Source: Pontibacter ruber
GTDB taxonomy: Bacteria > Bacteroidota > Bacteroidia > Cytophagales > Hymenobacteraceae
Reading direction: 5' to 3'
Length of the DNA: 64,000 nucleotides
Assembly: GCF_023630205.1 (NCBI RefSeq)
Contig: NZ_JALPRR010000003.1
Span: 248,001-312,000 of the forward strand
Positions 27,808 to 37,658 of this stretch are shown one piece after another (within the stretch, counting starts at the first letter, position 1; the number at the start of each line of letters is the position of its first letter). A model generated the notes under the pieces. It had not been told where the DNA came from. It was given only the letters and a program-made list of their open reading frames with translations, and did not search any database. The position numbers and the translations under genes are program-made.

Positions 27808-29829
27808 ATGGACGCACTGGAAGGAACAAAACGTGTTATCATTGAGAATGTAAAACCTGAGCTGAACTGTGGCCAGTACCCGGTAAAACGGGTGGTTGGC
27901 GAAGCCATTACGGTAACTGCAGACATCTTCAGCGACGGGCATGACGAGGTAAAAGCTGTGCTGCTTTACCGCCACGCAAAGCAGAAGAAGTGGCAGGAAG
28001 TGCCAATGGAGTTCCTGGGCAATGATCGCTGGCAGGCCACTTTTACCCCGGATAGTATGGGGCGCTACATCTATACGTTACAGGGTTGGGTAGATCATTT
28101 TCATTCCTGGCAAAAAGGACTGAAGAAGAAGTACGAAGCCAACCAGGAGATAGGAGTAGAGTTGCAGATCGGGGCCAACTACATGGACGAAGCAGCTGCG
28201 CTCGGCAAACCCGGGCAAAGTAAACGGCTGCGCAAGTGGGCCGAACAATTGCGCGGCGGCCTGTCAGGTGGCGACGCAGTGGCACTGGCCACCGGCAGGG
28301 AAGTAACCGAACTGATGGACGCTGCCAGCGACCGGCGATACGCAACTTTCTACAACAAAGAACTGGGTGTGGAAGTGGAACGGCAGAAAGCCTTGTTCAG
28401 CACCTGGTACGAATTTTTTCCGCGTTCTTCGGCACAGGAAGCCGGCCGCCACGGCACTTTCCGGGACTGTGCACGCCTGCTGCCCCGCATCGCAGAGATG
28501 GGCTTTGACACCATTTACCTGCCGCCAATACACCCGATAGGGCGCGCCTTCCGAAAAGGAAAAAACAACTCGGTAACTTCTGAGCCCGGCGAACCAGGTT
28601 CGCCCTGGGCCATTGGTGCAGACGAAGGAGGGCACGACGCCATACTTCCGGATCTGGGTACGCTGGAAGATTTCCGGGAGTTTGTGCACCAGGCGCGCGA
28701 GCATGGTATTGAAGTGGCGCTTGATTTTGCCATCCAGTGTTCCCCGGACCATCCGTATGTAAAAGAGCATCCGCAGTGGTTTAAATGGCGCCCCGATGGT
28801 ACAGTACAATACGCTGAAAACCCACCCAAAAAATACCAGGACGTACTCCCGGTTAACTTCGAAAACGACGACTGGCAGAACCTCTGGCAGGAACTGAAAA
28901 GAGTATTGTTGCACTGGATCGCGCAGGGAGTGTACATCTTCCGTGTAGATAACCCGCACACCAAGCCGTTCAGGTTCTGGGAGTGGGCAATCCGTGAGAT
29001 CCGGCAGCAGCACCCGCAGGTCATTTTCCTGTCAGAGGCGTTTACACGGCCACGGGTAATGGAGCAGCTGGCTAAGATCGGCTTCACGCAATCCTATACT
29101 TATTTTACCTGGCGCAATACGGGTGCCGAAATGAAGGAATACCTCATGGAGCTGACCCGTACTGAAATGCGCGAGTATTTCCGGCCGAACTTCTGGCCAA
29201 ACACACCCGATATACTTCCGGTAGCCCTGCAAACTGGGGGAGAGGCAGCTCATATTACGCGTGTGGTAATGGCTGCAACGCTCTCATCCAACTATGGCCT
29301 GTATGGGCCGGTGTACGAATTTGGCATCAACGATCCGGTACCAGGCAAAGAAGAATACCACAACTCAGAAAAGTATGAAGTAAAGCACTGGGACTGGGGC
29401 AAGCTGACCAAGATCCGCGAGGTGATCACGCTCATCAACAAGATCAGAAAAGTGAACCCGGCGCTGCAGACAACCTGGAACGTGCACTTCTCTGATACCG
29501 ACAACACCCAGCTGCTCTGCTATGCCAAATGGGATGATGCCCGCACAAACAAAATGCTGATGGTGGTGAACCTGGACCCGCATAACACACAAGCGGGCTG
29601 GGTGAAGGTACCGCTGTATGAGCTGGGAATAGAGCGCCACCAGCAGTATGTGGTACACGACCTGCTGACAGAGCACAAGTATACCTGGACCGATGAGTGG
29701 AACTACGTGGAGCTGCGCCCGAACGAAATGCCGGTGCACGTATTCCGCATCGAAGCACCAACACCTGGCATGGGCCACCAGAACCTGGATGATACCTGGC
29801 TACCAAACGAAAAAGGTACAAACGAATAA
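27808..29829 (+). CDS. glgE: Alpha-1,4-glucan:maltose-1-phosphate maltosyltransferase GlgE
   Basis: GH13_3 enzyme that extends alpha-1,4-glucan using alpha-maltose 1-phosphate as donor. The 673-residue protein has the DUF3416 N domain (about 8-170) and GlgE motifs HGTFRDCARLLPRIAEMGFD, LPPIHPIG...RKGKNN and ENPPKKYQDVLPVNF. The nucleophile is Asp381 (FRVDNPHTK) and the acid/base Glu410 (LSEAFTRP). It is followed after 18 bp by treS-maltokinase and then glgB, the classic GlgE-pathway operon order. It is divergent from the treZ operon. Confidence 0.97.
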   Translation: MDALEGTKRVIIENVKPELNCGQYPVKRVVGEAITVTADIFSDGHDEVKAVLLYRHAKQKKWQEVPMEFLGNDRWQATFTPDSMGRYIYTLQGWVDHFHSWQKGLKKKYEANQEIGVELQIGANYMDEAAALGKPGQSKRLRKWAEQLRGGLSGGDAVALATGREVTELMDAASDRRYATFYNKELGVEVERQKALFSTWYEFFPRSSAQEAGRHGTFRDCARLLPRIAEMGFDTIYLPPIHPIGRAFRKGKNNSVTSEPGEPGSPWAIGADEGGHDAILPDLGTLEDFREFVHQAREHGIEVALDFAIQCSPDHPYVKEHPQWFKWRPDGTVQYAENPPKKYQDVLPVNFENDDWQNLWQELKRVLLHWIAQGVYIFRVDNPHTKPFRFWEWAIREIRQQHPQVIFLSEAFTRPRVMEQLAKIGFTQSYTYFTWRNTGAEMKEYLMELTRTEMREYFRPNFWPNTPDILPVALQTGGEAAHITRVVMAATLSSNYGLYGPVYEFGINDPVPGKEEYHNSEKYEVKHWDWGKLTKIREVITLINKIRKVNPALQTTWNVHFSDTDNTQLLCYAKWDDARTNKMLMVVNLDPHNTQAGWVKVPLYELGIERHQQYVVHDLLTEHKYTWTDEWNYVELRPNEMPVHVFRIEAPTPGMGHQNLDDTWLPNEKGTNE

Positions 29830-29847
29830 AACGTACAAGACCAATTT

Positions 29848-32800
29848 ATGGCAGACGAAAACACCCTTTTAGACGACAACATACACTGGTACAAAGACGC
29901 CATCATTTACGAGCTGCACATCAAGGCCTTTAAGGATGGCAGCGGCGATGGCATCGGCGACTTTAAAGGCCTGATGCAGAAGCTGGATTACCTGGAAGAC
30001 CTGGGGGTGACGGCGATCTGGCTGCTGCCCTTTTATCCTTCGCCACTCAAAGACGATGGGTATGACATTGCTGACTATTTCAGCATCAATCCGTCGTACG
30101 GCAACATGCAGGATTTCAAGCTATTCATCCGGGAGGCGCATCGTCGTGGGCTTAAGGTAATTACAGAGCTGGTTATCAACCATACTTCCGATCAGCACCC
30201 GTGGTTCCAGCGGGCACGCCGTGCCAAAAAAGGCTCGAAGTACAGAGACTGGTATGTATGGAGCGACGATCCGAACAAGTATAAGGATGTGCGCATCATC
30301 TTTACCGATTATGAGCCCAGCAACTGGACCTGGGACCCGGTGGCCGAGCAGTACTACTGGCACCGCTTTTTCTCCCATCAGCCTGACCTGAACTACGATA
30401 ACCCAGCCGTGCAGAAAGAAGTGTTCCGGACGCTGGATTACTGGTTTGACCTGGGGGTGGATGGTTTCCGTCTGGATGCCGTGCCATACCTGTTTGAACG
30501 GGAAGGCACCAACGGCGAAAACCTGCCGGAAACACACGACTTCCTCAAAAAGCTTCGTGCCCACGTCGACAGCAAGTATACCGGCAAGCTGCTGCTGGCA
30601 GAGGCCAACATGTGGCCTGAAGATTCGGCATCATACTTTGGTAACGGCGACGAGTGCCACATGAATTATCACTTCCCGATCATGCCGCGCCTGTTCATGT
30701 CTCTGAAGATGGAAGACCGTTACCCGATCATCGACATTTTTACCCAGACGCCGGAAATACCGGAAACCTGCCAGTGGGCCATGTTCCTGCGCAACCACGA
30801 CGAGCTGACGCTGGAAATGGTGACCGACGAGGAGCGCGATTACATGTACAAAGTATACACCAAGGATCCGCTGGCCAAGATCAACCTGGGCATCCGTCAC
30901 CGCCTGGCGCCGCTGCTGGGCAACGACCGCTCCAAAATAGAGTTGATGAACGTGCTGCTCTTCTCGATGAAGGGTACGCCGGTAGTATACTATGGCGATG
31001 AGATCGGTATGGGCGATAACTACTACCTCGGCGACCGCGACGGGGTACGCACGCCAATGCAGTGGAATGATGACCGCAACGCTGGTTTTTCCACTGCTAA
31101 TCCGCAGAAGTTATACTTGCCAGTCATCATCGACCCGGAGTACAAGTATGAATCCGTGAACGTGGAGACGCAGGAGCACAACAGCAGCTCGTTGCTTTGG
31201 TGGATGCGGCGCACCATCAACATGCGCAAGCGCTACAAGGCATTCGGCCGCGGAAGTATAAAATTCCTGAATCCTAGTAATTCCAAAGTACTGGCATTTG
31301 TGCGCTCTTACCAGGACGAGAACATCCTGGTTCTGGCCAACCTGTCGCGCTTTCCGGAGGCGGTGGAGCTCGACCTGCAGGATTTTAAAGGCTATGTGCC
31401 GGTGGAAGTATTCAGCCGCAACAAGTTTCCTGTTGTAAAAGAAGACAAGTACCTGTTTACACTGGGTGCTTATGGCTACTACTGGTTTGAGCTGCAGCCG
31501 CAGGAAGTTACCACCATGATCAGCTCCGAACAGCAGCGGCCAGTATTGGAACTTGCCCCACTTCGGAACCCGCTGCCGGCCAAGTCGCTGAAAGCCCTGG
31601 AAAGCAGGGTACTGCCGCCGTATATTCTAAACAAGCGCTGGTTCGGAGGCAAAGCCCGTACCATACAGCGCATGCAGATCGTGGAAAACATTCCGCTTCC
31701 GGTAGGCAGGCAGGGGGCCATGCTGCTCTTTATTGAAGTAAGTTACAACGAAGGGTTGCCGGAACTGTACCAACTGCCGATTGCCTTTGCCACAGGCGAC
31801 CAGGAGCAGGAGCTTATTACAACGCAGCCCAACAGCGTAATTGCCAGGGTAGCTGTCGACTCAAAAGAAGGTATACTTTACGATGCGCTGTACTCGGAAG
31901 ACTTCCGCCAGTTTGCCTTGCAGTCGATCGCCAAACGCAAGCGGGCTAAAACGGAAAAAGGAGAAGTAGTGGGCTACAGCAACCGTACAGTAGGCAAAAT
32001 GCTGGGCGAGGTGGAGCAGCCGGTTACTTCCAGAATTCTCAGCGCCGAGCAGAGCAACACGTCCATCATCTACAACAATCTCTTCTTCCTGAAGTTTTAC
32101 CGCAAGCTCGACCGCACCATCAACCCGGATATGGAAGTAGTGGAGTTCCTGTCGGAGCGGGTTGGATTTAAGAACGTGCCGCTTTTCCTGGGAGCGATAG
32201 AGCATCAGCAGGAAGGCCGGCCACCGATGGTGCTGATGATGCTGCAGGAACTGGTGCCGAACCAGGGCGATGCCTGGAACTACATGGAAGAATCGCTGAA
32301 ACGGTTCTTTGAGCGCCTGCAGACCCAGACAGAGCACGTATCGGCCAAATCGCCTGTAGGTACGCTGTCGCGGCCGGTTGCCTTTGCAGATATACCGGAA
32401 GAGATACAGATGCAGTTGGGTGGTGCCTACGTGGAGCGGGTTGAGCTGCTGGGCTTGCGCACCGCAGAGATGCACCTGGCGCTGGCTTCTGTACACGATC
32501 ACCGCGACTTCACACCGGAAGATTTTTCGCTGCACTACCAGCGCTCGCTGTTTTCTTCGCTTACGTCGCTGGTGCGTAGCAACTTCGATGCCTTGAGCAA
32601 ACACCTGCCCAACCTGCCTGAAAATGTGCGGGGCGAAGCCGAGGAAGTATTGCAGATGCGCGGCCAGATACTCGAGCGCATGAAGCGCATTTTTGCCCAT
32701 AAGATCGACACGCAGAAGATCCGTACGCACGGGGACTATCACCTTGGCCAGGTGCTCTTTACAGGCAAAGACTTCTTCATTATCGATTTTGAAGGCGAGC

Positions 32801-33183
32801 CGGCACGCTCTTTCAGCGAACGCCGTCTGAAACGTTCGCCCTTACGCGACGTGGCAGGTATGATACGCTCGCTCCACTATGCTGCCTACAACGCGCTCTT
32901 CCAGCAAAGCAGTATGCGAAAAGAAAATATAGCGTACCTGGAGCAGTGGGCAGAGCAGTGGTACCATTATGCCAGCGGTTTCTTTATGCACTGTTACCTC
33001 AACAAAACCATGGGTACCGGCGTGGTACCTGCAAAAGAAGAGGACTTTGACGTGCTGATGGAAACATTCCTGCTGGAGAAGGCAATCTATGAACTGGGGT
33101 ATGAACTGAACAACCGTCCTGATTGGGTGCTTATCCCGATCAGAGGCATTAAGTATATCATGAGGAAATATCAGAATGGCTAA
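29848..33183 (+). CDS. treS: Trehalose synthase - maltokinase fusion (TreS-Mak)
   Basis: An 1111-residue fusion. Residues about 1-550 are GH13_16 trehalose synthase, which interconverts trehalose and maltose: YELHIKAFKDGSGDGIGDF, DGFRLDAVPYLFEREGT, LLAEANMWPED, FLRNHDELTLEMV. Residues about 580-1111 are a maltokinase-like domain (LNKRWFGGKART, then HGDYHLGQVLF with the catalytic Asp, and IIDFEGEPARS), which makes maltose 1-phosphate from maltose and ATP. The fusion channels trehalose through maltose to the GlgE donor. Its last 8 nt overlap the glgB start, so translation is probably coupled. Confidence 0.97.
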   Translation: MADENTLLDDNIHWYKDAIIYELHIKAFKDGSGDGIGDFKGLMQKLDYLEDLGVTAIWLLPFYPSPLKDDGYDIADYFSINPSYGNMQDFKLFIREAHRRGLKVITELVINHTSDQHPWFQRARRAKKGSKYRDWYVWSDDPNKYKDVRIIFTDYEPSNWTWDPVAEQYYWHRFFSHQPDLNYDNPAVQKEVFRTLDYWFDLGVDGFRLDAVPYLFEREGTNGENLPETHDFLKKLRAHVDSKYTGKLLLAEANMWPEDSASYFGNGDECHMNYHFPIMPRLFMSLKMEDRYPIIDIFTQTPEIPETCQWAMFLRNHDELTLEMVTDEERDYMYKVYTKDPLAKINLGIRHRLAPLLGNDRSKIELMNVLLFSMKGTPVVYYGDEIGMGDNYYLGDRDGVRTPMQWNDDRNAGFSTANPQKLYLPVIIDPEYKYESVNVETQEHNSSSLLWWMRRTINMRKRYKAFGRGSIKFLNPSNSKVLAFVRSYQDENILVLANLSRFPEAVELDLQDFKGYVPVEVFSRNKFPVVKEDKYLFTLGAYGYYWFELQPQEVTTMISSEQQRPVLELAPLRNPLPAKSLKALESRVLPPYILNKRWFGGKARTIQRMQIVENIPLPVGRQGAMLLFIEVSYNEGLPELYQLPIAFATGDQEQELITTQPNSVIARVAVDSKEGILYDALYSEDFRQFALQSIAKRKRAKTEKGEVVGYSNRTVGKMLGEVEQPVTSRILSAEQSNTSIIYNNLFFLKFYRKLDRTINPDMEVVEFLSERVGFKNVPLFLGAIEHQQEGRPPMVLMMLQELVPNQGDAWNYMEESLKRFFERLQTQTEHVSAKSPVGTLSRPVAFADIPEEIQMQLGGAYVERVELLGLRTAEMHLALASVHDHRDFTPEDFSLHYQRSLFSSLTSLVRSNFDALSKHLPNLPENVRGEAEEVLQMRGQILERMKRIFAHKIDTQKIRTHGDYHLGQVLFTGKDFFIIDFEGEPARSFSERRLKRSPLRDVAGMIRSLHYAAYNALFQQSSMRKENIAYLEQWAEQWYHYASGFFMHCYLNKTMGTGVVPAKEEDFDVLMETFLLEKAIYELGYELNNRPDWVLIPIRGIKYIMRKYQNG

Positions 33184-35461
33184 AAGAACGGAAGGTAAGG
33201 AAGACCAGGAAAAACTAACAGGTACAGGAAAAGCAGCAGGCAGGCGATCTGCTGCAAAGGGAGTTACGCCGGACGCAAGCGTGCCACCGGAAATGCCCGG
33301 AGAGCAGCCTGTCCCTAAGCCACGAGCTACCAGGTCGCGGGCCAATACTGCCGAGCCAATGGCCCCGGCAACAGGTGAAGCAGTACCGGTAAAACGCGGC
33401 AGGCCAAGAAAAAGCCCGGGTACTGAGCAGGTGATCCCGCCGGTAGCACTGCCGGAGGCACCTCCGGTAGCGGCAACGGTTGCTGCGGCAGAGGCAAAGC
33501 CGCAGGAAGAGCGCAATGTGTACTACGATGTGAGCCGCCTTACCGAGTTCGATATATACCTGTTCAGAGAAGGCAAACACTTTACGCTGTACGAAAAGCT
33601 TGGCTCGCACCCAATGGAACATGCCGGCAGTCAAGGTACGTACTTTGCCGTGTGGGCACCCAATGCGGAGCAGGTCTCTGTGATGGGCGATTTTAACCAC
33701 TGGAACCGTGAGAGCCATCCGCTGCAGGTGCGCGAAGATCATTCAGGTATCTGGGAAGGCTTCATTCCGGATGTAAAGGCGGGCATGCTGTACAAATACC
33801 ACATCAAGTCGCGCTACCACCTGTATCATGTGGAGAAGAGCGATCCGTTTGCCTTTGCCCGCGAAATGCCGCCGCAGACTGCGTCCATCATCTGCGACAT
33901 GAAGTATACCTGGAACGATGAGGCCTGGCTGCAGAACCGCAAACAGCTGATCGGAAAATCACAGCCGTTCTCCGTGTACGAGCTGCACGTGGGATCCTGG
34001 CGCCGCAAGCCCGAAGACAACAACCGTCCGCTCGCTTACCGCGAACTGGCAGAGGTCTTACCGGCTTATGTGAAAGAAATGGGCTTTACGCACGTAGAGT
34101 TCATGCCCGTGATGTACCACCCGTTCAATGGCTCGTGGGGCTACCAGGTTACCGGTTATTTTGCCGCTGCCAGCCTCTACGGCTCGCCGCAGGACCTAAT
34201 GCACCTGATCGATGCGCTGCACCAGGAAGGCATTGGCGTAATACTGGACTGGGTGCCCTCGCACTTCCCGACAGATGAGCACGGCCTGGCCTATTTTGAT
34301 GGCACGCACCTATACGAGCACGCGGACCCGCGCAAGGGCTACCACCCGGACTGGAACAGTTACATCTTCAATTACGGCCGTAACGAAGTACGCTCCTTCC
34401 TGATCAGCAATGCGCTGTTCTGGCTGGACAGGTACCACGCCGATGGCCTGCGTGTGGATGCCGTGGCCTCTATGCTGTACCTGGATTACTCCCGTAAGCA
34501 CGGCGAGTGGATCCCGAACGAGCAGGGCGGGCGTGAGAACCTGGAGGCTATTTCCTTTATCAAAGATTTTAACGAAGCGGTGCACGAGCGTTTCCCAGAC
34601 GTGCAGACGATAGCCGAGGAATCTACGGCATGGCCGGCAGTAACAGGCGATGTGGAGCATGGCGGACTGGGTTTCAACATGAAATGGATGATGGGTTGGA
34701 TGCACGATACGCTCAGCTATTTCTCAACCGACCCGATCTACCGCCGCTACCACCAGGGCGATATCACGTTCAGCATGATCTACGCGTTCTCTGAGCGGTA
34801 CATGCTGCCGTTGTCGCACGACGAGGTGGTGCATGGCAAGGGATCGCTGATCCGTAAAATGCCGGGCGATGAATGGCAGCGCTTTGCCAACCTGCGCGCC
34901 CTGTATGCTTACATGTATGCACACCCGGGAGGCAAGCTGATGTTCATGGGAGGGGAATTTGCCCAGACCAGCGAGTGGAACCACGACAGCAGCCTCGACT
35001 GGCACCTGCTGCAGTACAACAACCATGCAGGCGTGCAGCAACTGATGCGGGAACTTAACCACCTGTACCGTCAGGAAACGAGCCTGTACGAGCGCAGCTT
35101 CGATAGCAGCGGCTTTGAGTGGGTGGATATTGCCGATACGCACAACAGCGTTATCAGCTTCCTGAGAAAAGGAAACTCGCCGCAGGACCACCTGCTGGTA
35201 GTTTGTAACCTGACACCCGGAACGCACGAGCATTACAGAATCGGTGTGCCGGAAAACGGAAGCTGGGAAGAAATTTTGAACACAGACGACAGCCGTTTCG
35301 GTGGCAGCAATGTGCTGAACAGCGGGCCGCTGCAAACAGTGGCAGAGCCGTACCACGGGCGCAACTATTCGCTGGAGCTGACGCTGCCGCCTATGGCCGT
35401 GGTGTACTTCAAGTACAGGCCCGGAACAGGTATAGCAGACACCACCAATGCAATAGGATAA
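33176..35461 (+). CDS. glgB: 1,4-alpha-glucan branching enzyme with an N-terminal AT-hook-like tail
   Basis: GH13_9 branching enzyme that adds alpha-1,6 branches to glycogen-like glucan. Of 761 residues, the first about 110 are low-complexity Lys/Ala/Pro/Arg and include an AT-hook-like RGRPRK at 74-79. The CBM48 domain follows (about 130-230, [21 protein letters not shown]), then the barrel with [10 protein letters not shown], the nucleophile in [17 protein letters not shown] and the acid/base Glu in TIAEESTAW, then [12 protein letters not shown]. The tail is absent from usual GlgB proteins. It overlaps the treS-mak stop and ends at a strong terminator. Confidence 0.96.
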   Translation: MAKRTEGKEDQEKLTGTGKAAGRRSAAKGVTPDASVPPEMPGEQPVPKPRATRSRANTAEPMAPATGEAVPVKRGRPRKSPGTEQVIPPVALPEAPPVAATVAAAEAKPQEERNVYYDVSRLTEFDIYLFREGKHFTLYEKLGSHPMEHAGSQGTYFAVWAPNAEQVSVMGDFNHWNRESHPLQVREDHSGIWEGFIPDVKAGMLYKYHIKSRYHLYHVEKSDPFAFAREMPPQTASIICDMKYTWNDEAWLQNRKQLIGKSQPFSVYELHVGSWRRKPEDNNRPLAYRELAEVLPAYVKEMGFTHVEFMPVMYHPFNGSWGYQVTGYFAAASLYGSPQDLMHLIDALHQEGIGVILDWVPSHFPTDEHGLAYFDGTHLYEHADPRKGYHPDWNSYIFNYGRNEVRSFLISNALFWLDRYHADGLRVDAVASMLYLDYSRKHGEWIPNEQGGRENLEAISFIKDFNEAVHERFPDVQTIAEESTAWPAVTGDVEHGGLGFNMKWMMGWMHDTLSYFSTDPIYRRYHQGDITFSMIYAFSERYMLPLSHDEVVHGKGSLIRKMPGDEWQRFANLRALYAYMYAHPGGKLMFMGGEFAQTSEWNHDSSLDWHLLQYNNHAGVQQLMRELNHLYRQETSLYERSFDSSGFEWVDIADTHNSVISFLRKGNSPQDHLLVVCNLTPGTHEHYRIGVPENGSWEEILNTDDSRFGGSNVLNSGPLQTVAEPYHGRNYSLELTLPPMAVVYFKYRPGTGIADTTNAIG

Positions 35462-35466
35462 ACCAG

Positions 35467-35510
35467 AAAACAGAAGCCTCAGAAGTATAAATTCTGAGGC
35501 TTCTGTTTTT
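35467..35510 (+). terminator. Terminator of the glgE operon with an AAGTATAA loop
   Basis: An 18-bp stem (35467-35484 with 35492-35509) followed by T residues. The 7-nt loop is GTATAAA, so the word AAGTATAA spans the stem-loop junction. Confidence 0.92.
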
Positions 35511-35591
35511 TAAATATGGAGCGCTCTGTCAGCAGATCACCTTCCGCCGCCCTTTGGCAGCAGAAAGTATAAACCGCTTTCTGAAGTATAA

Positions 35592-36191
35592 TTATTTGCC
35601 TTTACGAAGCGGGAAGTACTTCATGAAATTGATCTTTCGTTCCTCATCTTCCTGGGGCAGGTTGTGCTCCGACACCGAACGTACATCCTCGATCGAGTAA
35701 AATGCCTGCGGGTTGTAGTCGCGGATGATATCGAGCACGTGGGGCAGTTTCTTGCGCTTCACGATCATGAACAGCAGGTTAACCTTGCCACGGGTGCCGC
35801 GGGCATCCACACAAGTTAGCCGGTAGCCATGCCCTTTCAGCCGGTCAATGAGTTTATCGGCAGGCTCCACCGTGATAACACGCACTACCATCTGCCCCAG
35901 CGCCAGTTTCTGCTCAATTCGAAGCCCTAGGAAGTTACCGGTCGCAAAGCCGCCCGCCCAGGCCAGGTAAGAGGCCACGTTGCTCAGGTTCTGCATTACC
36001 TGCGTAATGGCTACCAGCCAGATGAGTACTTCCAGAAAGCCAAGCAGCGGGGCGATGGTTTTGTTTCCTTTAGATATGAAAACGATCCGCAGCGTTCCCA
36101 GCGTCACGTCCATAATCCTGGCCATAAAAATGAGTAGCGGAATGATGACCCATTCTACAAGGGCCGGGTCGAGGCCTGCGAAGTAGTTCAT
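35592..36191 (-). CDS. DUF2179/DUF5698 membrane protein (YebE/UPF0316-like)
   Basis: A 199-residue protein with three N-terminal membrane helices (about 12-32, 42-62, 70-88). The conserved MARIMDVTLGTLRIVFISKGNK is typical of UPF0316/DUF5698. A cytoplasmic DUF2179 domain follows at about 105-165 (VEPADKLIDRLKGHGYRLTCVDARG). DUF2179 domains resemble ACT/PII-like regulatory modules; the family's function is unestablished. It lies 76 bp from the MscS gene on the same strand and may share its transcript. Sitting in the trehalose region, it could take part in osmotic or ion responses, but that is inference. Confidence 0.88.
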   Translation of the reverse strand: MNYFAGLDPALVEWVIIPLLIFMARIMDVTLGTLRIVFISKGNKTIAPLLGFLEVLIWLVAITQVMQNLSNVASYLAWAGGFATGNFLGLRIEQKLALGQMVVRVITVEPADKLIDRLKGHGYRLTCVDARGTRGKVNLLFMIVKRKKLPHVLDIIRDYNPQAFYSIEDVRSVSEHNLPQEDEERKINFMKYFPLRKGK

Positions 36192-36267
36192 GTGCAGCGT
36201 ATGCCAGCGCCATGGCTGGTGTTTAAGGGTGGTTGAATGTTATACTTTAAGAGTTTATATTTTATAT

Positions 36268-37359
36268 TTATACTTGCTGGCGGCCGAGTAGCTGGATTGC
36301 TTCTCCAACCAGTTCGGTTCTTAAACGAGGCAACGATTGCGGGTATTTTTGCTGGATATAAGTTATCAATTTCTCCCTCACCAGGCAGCGCAGGTCCCAA
36401 GCCTCTCCCGATCCGTCGGCGCTGACCAGCGCCCGGAGCTGTACGGTATTTTCCTTCGCATCTGTTACCTGCAGCCCTGCTACTTTCCTGTTCCATAGGT
36501 TGGTGGTTGCCAGGATACGATCCAGTTCCTGCCGCAGTTCGTCAACAGGTATGGTATAGTCGGTGTACAAATACACAGTAGCCAGGATGTCGGAGCCGGT
36601 GTGGGTCCAGTTCTGGAAGGGCTTCTCGATAAAATAGTTGAGGGGCAGTATCATGCGGCGCTGGTCCCAGAGGCGGAGCACCACGTGTGTGAGGGTAATT
36701 TCCTCAACGCGCCCGAACTCGTTTTCCACCACCAGCACATCGTCTATGCGGATGGGCTGCGAAAAAGCGATCTGAAGCCCGGCAAGCAGGTTGGCAAGTG
36801 AGCGTTGTGCCGCAAAGCCCACAATGATACCAGCTATACCTGCCGAAGTAAGCATACCCGTGCCAAGGCGCTTAACAGACTCAAAGCTGAGCAGGATCAG
36901 CGAGATCGTGATAAAAATGATCATGATAATGGTAAGCCGCTTGATGAACTGAAGTTGCGTAAAAAGCCTTCGTTCCCGGATATTATCGGGTTTTTCGATA
37001 TGATACTTCAGCTGCACCATATCCTGGGCCACATACGTCACTTTCACAAGTATCCAGCCAAAGACAGCGATATTTACCAGTTCAAAAACCCGCCTGAACG
37101 TGTATAATTGCCGCTCGTCGAATGGGGTGGTGGGCAACGCAAAGGAGGCAAACAGCAGGGGCAGGAACACGGTAAAAGCGCTGCTCAGGTGCCTGGTAAT
37201 CGACAAAGTCAGATGGGGAGACTCCCGTTTATTGTACAAATCGAGCAGCCTGAAAAGAATATACTTAACAAAAAGCCCCGTCAGAGCGGCTATTGCTAAA
37301 ATAGCAAGCCCTATCACGAGGTTATCAACCCGGCTGAACAAAAGGCCTGAATCTTCCAT
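36268..37359 (-). CDS. MscS-family mechanosensitive ion channel
   Basis: A 363-residue channel of the small-conductance mechanosensitive family. Several N-terminal helices (about 12-32, 58-80, 90-110, 140-160) precede the pore helix TM3 and beta domain. The signature runs from TSAGIAGIIVGFAAQRSL through ANLLAGLQIAFSQPIRIDDV into VVENEFGRVEEITLTHVVLR. The C-terminal cytoplasmic alpha/beta domain ends the protein. Such channels open under turgor and release solutes during hypo-osmotic shock. Its place between glgB and the OtsAB gene links it by context to trehalose as a compatible solute. Confidence 0.92.
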   Translation of the reverse strand: MEDSGLLFSRVDNLVIGLAILAIAALTGLFVKYILFRLLDLYNKRESPHLTLSITRHLSSAFTVFLPLLFASFALPTTPFDERQLYTFRRVFELVNIAVFGWILVKVTYVAQDMVQLKYHIEKPDNIRERRLFTQLQFIKRLTIIMIIFITISLILLSFESVKRLGTGMLTSAGIAGIIVGFAAQRSLANLLAGLQIAFSQPIRIDDVLVVENEFGRVEEITLTHVVLRLWDQRRMILPLNYFIEKPFQNWTHTGSDILATVYLYTDYTIPVDELRQELDRILATTNLWNRKVAGLQVTDAKENTVQLRALVSADGSGEAWDLRCLVREKLITYIQQKYPQSLPRLRTELVGEAIQLLGRQQV

Positions 37360-37658
37360 AAATTAATTTATCTGATCTGATCCGGTTGCAAAGGCAACTA
37401 TCAGAGTTGGTACTCCTGAAAATGGCTATAGGTTATAACCACACTTGTTATCAGAAAATAAATAGCTGATGTTTTTGGGTTTATAGTTGTTCTTCTATAT
37501 AGCCAAAACGTGTAAAACGCTTGTCACGTATGATAAGGGAGAACTTGCAACCGATCCGCAAACTATAAACAACAAACAACTACAAAACAGACTTCTGAAT
37601 TGCAGTACATCCGCACCAGTGTACTGTTGGTCAGCTGCCTGTATAAGAAGTACAGCAA

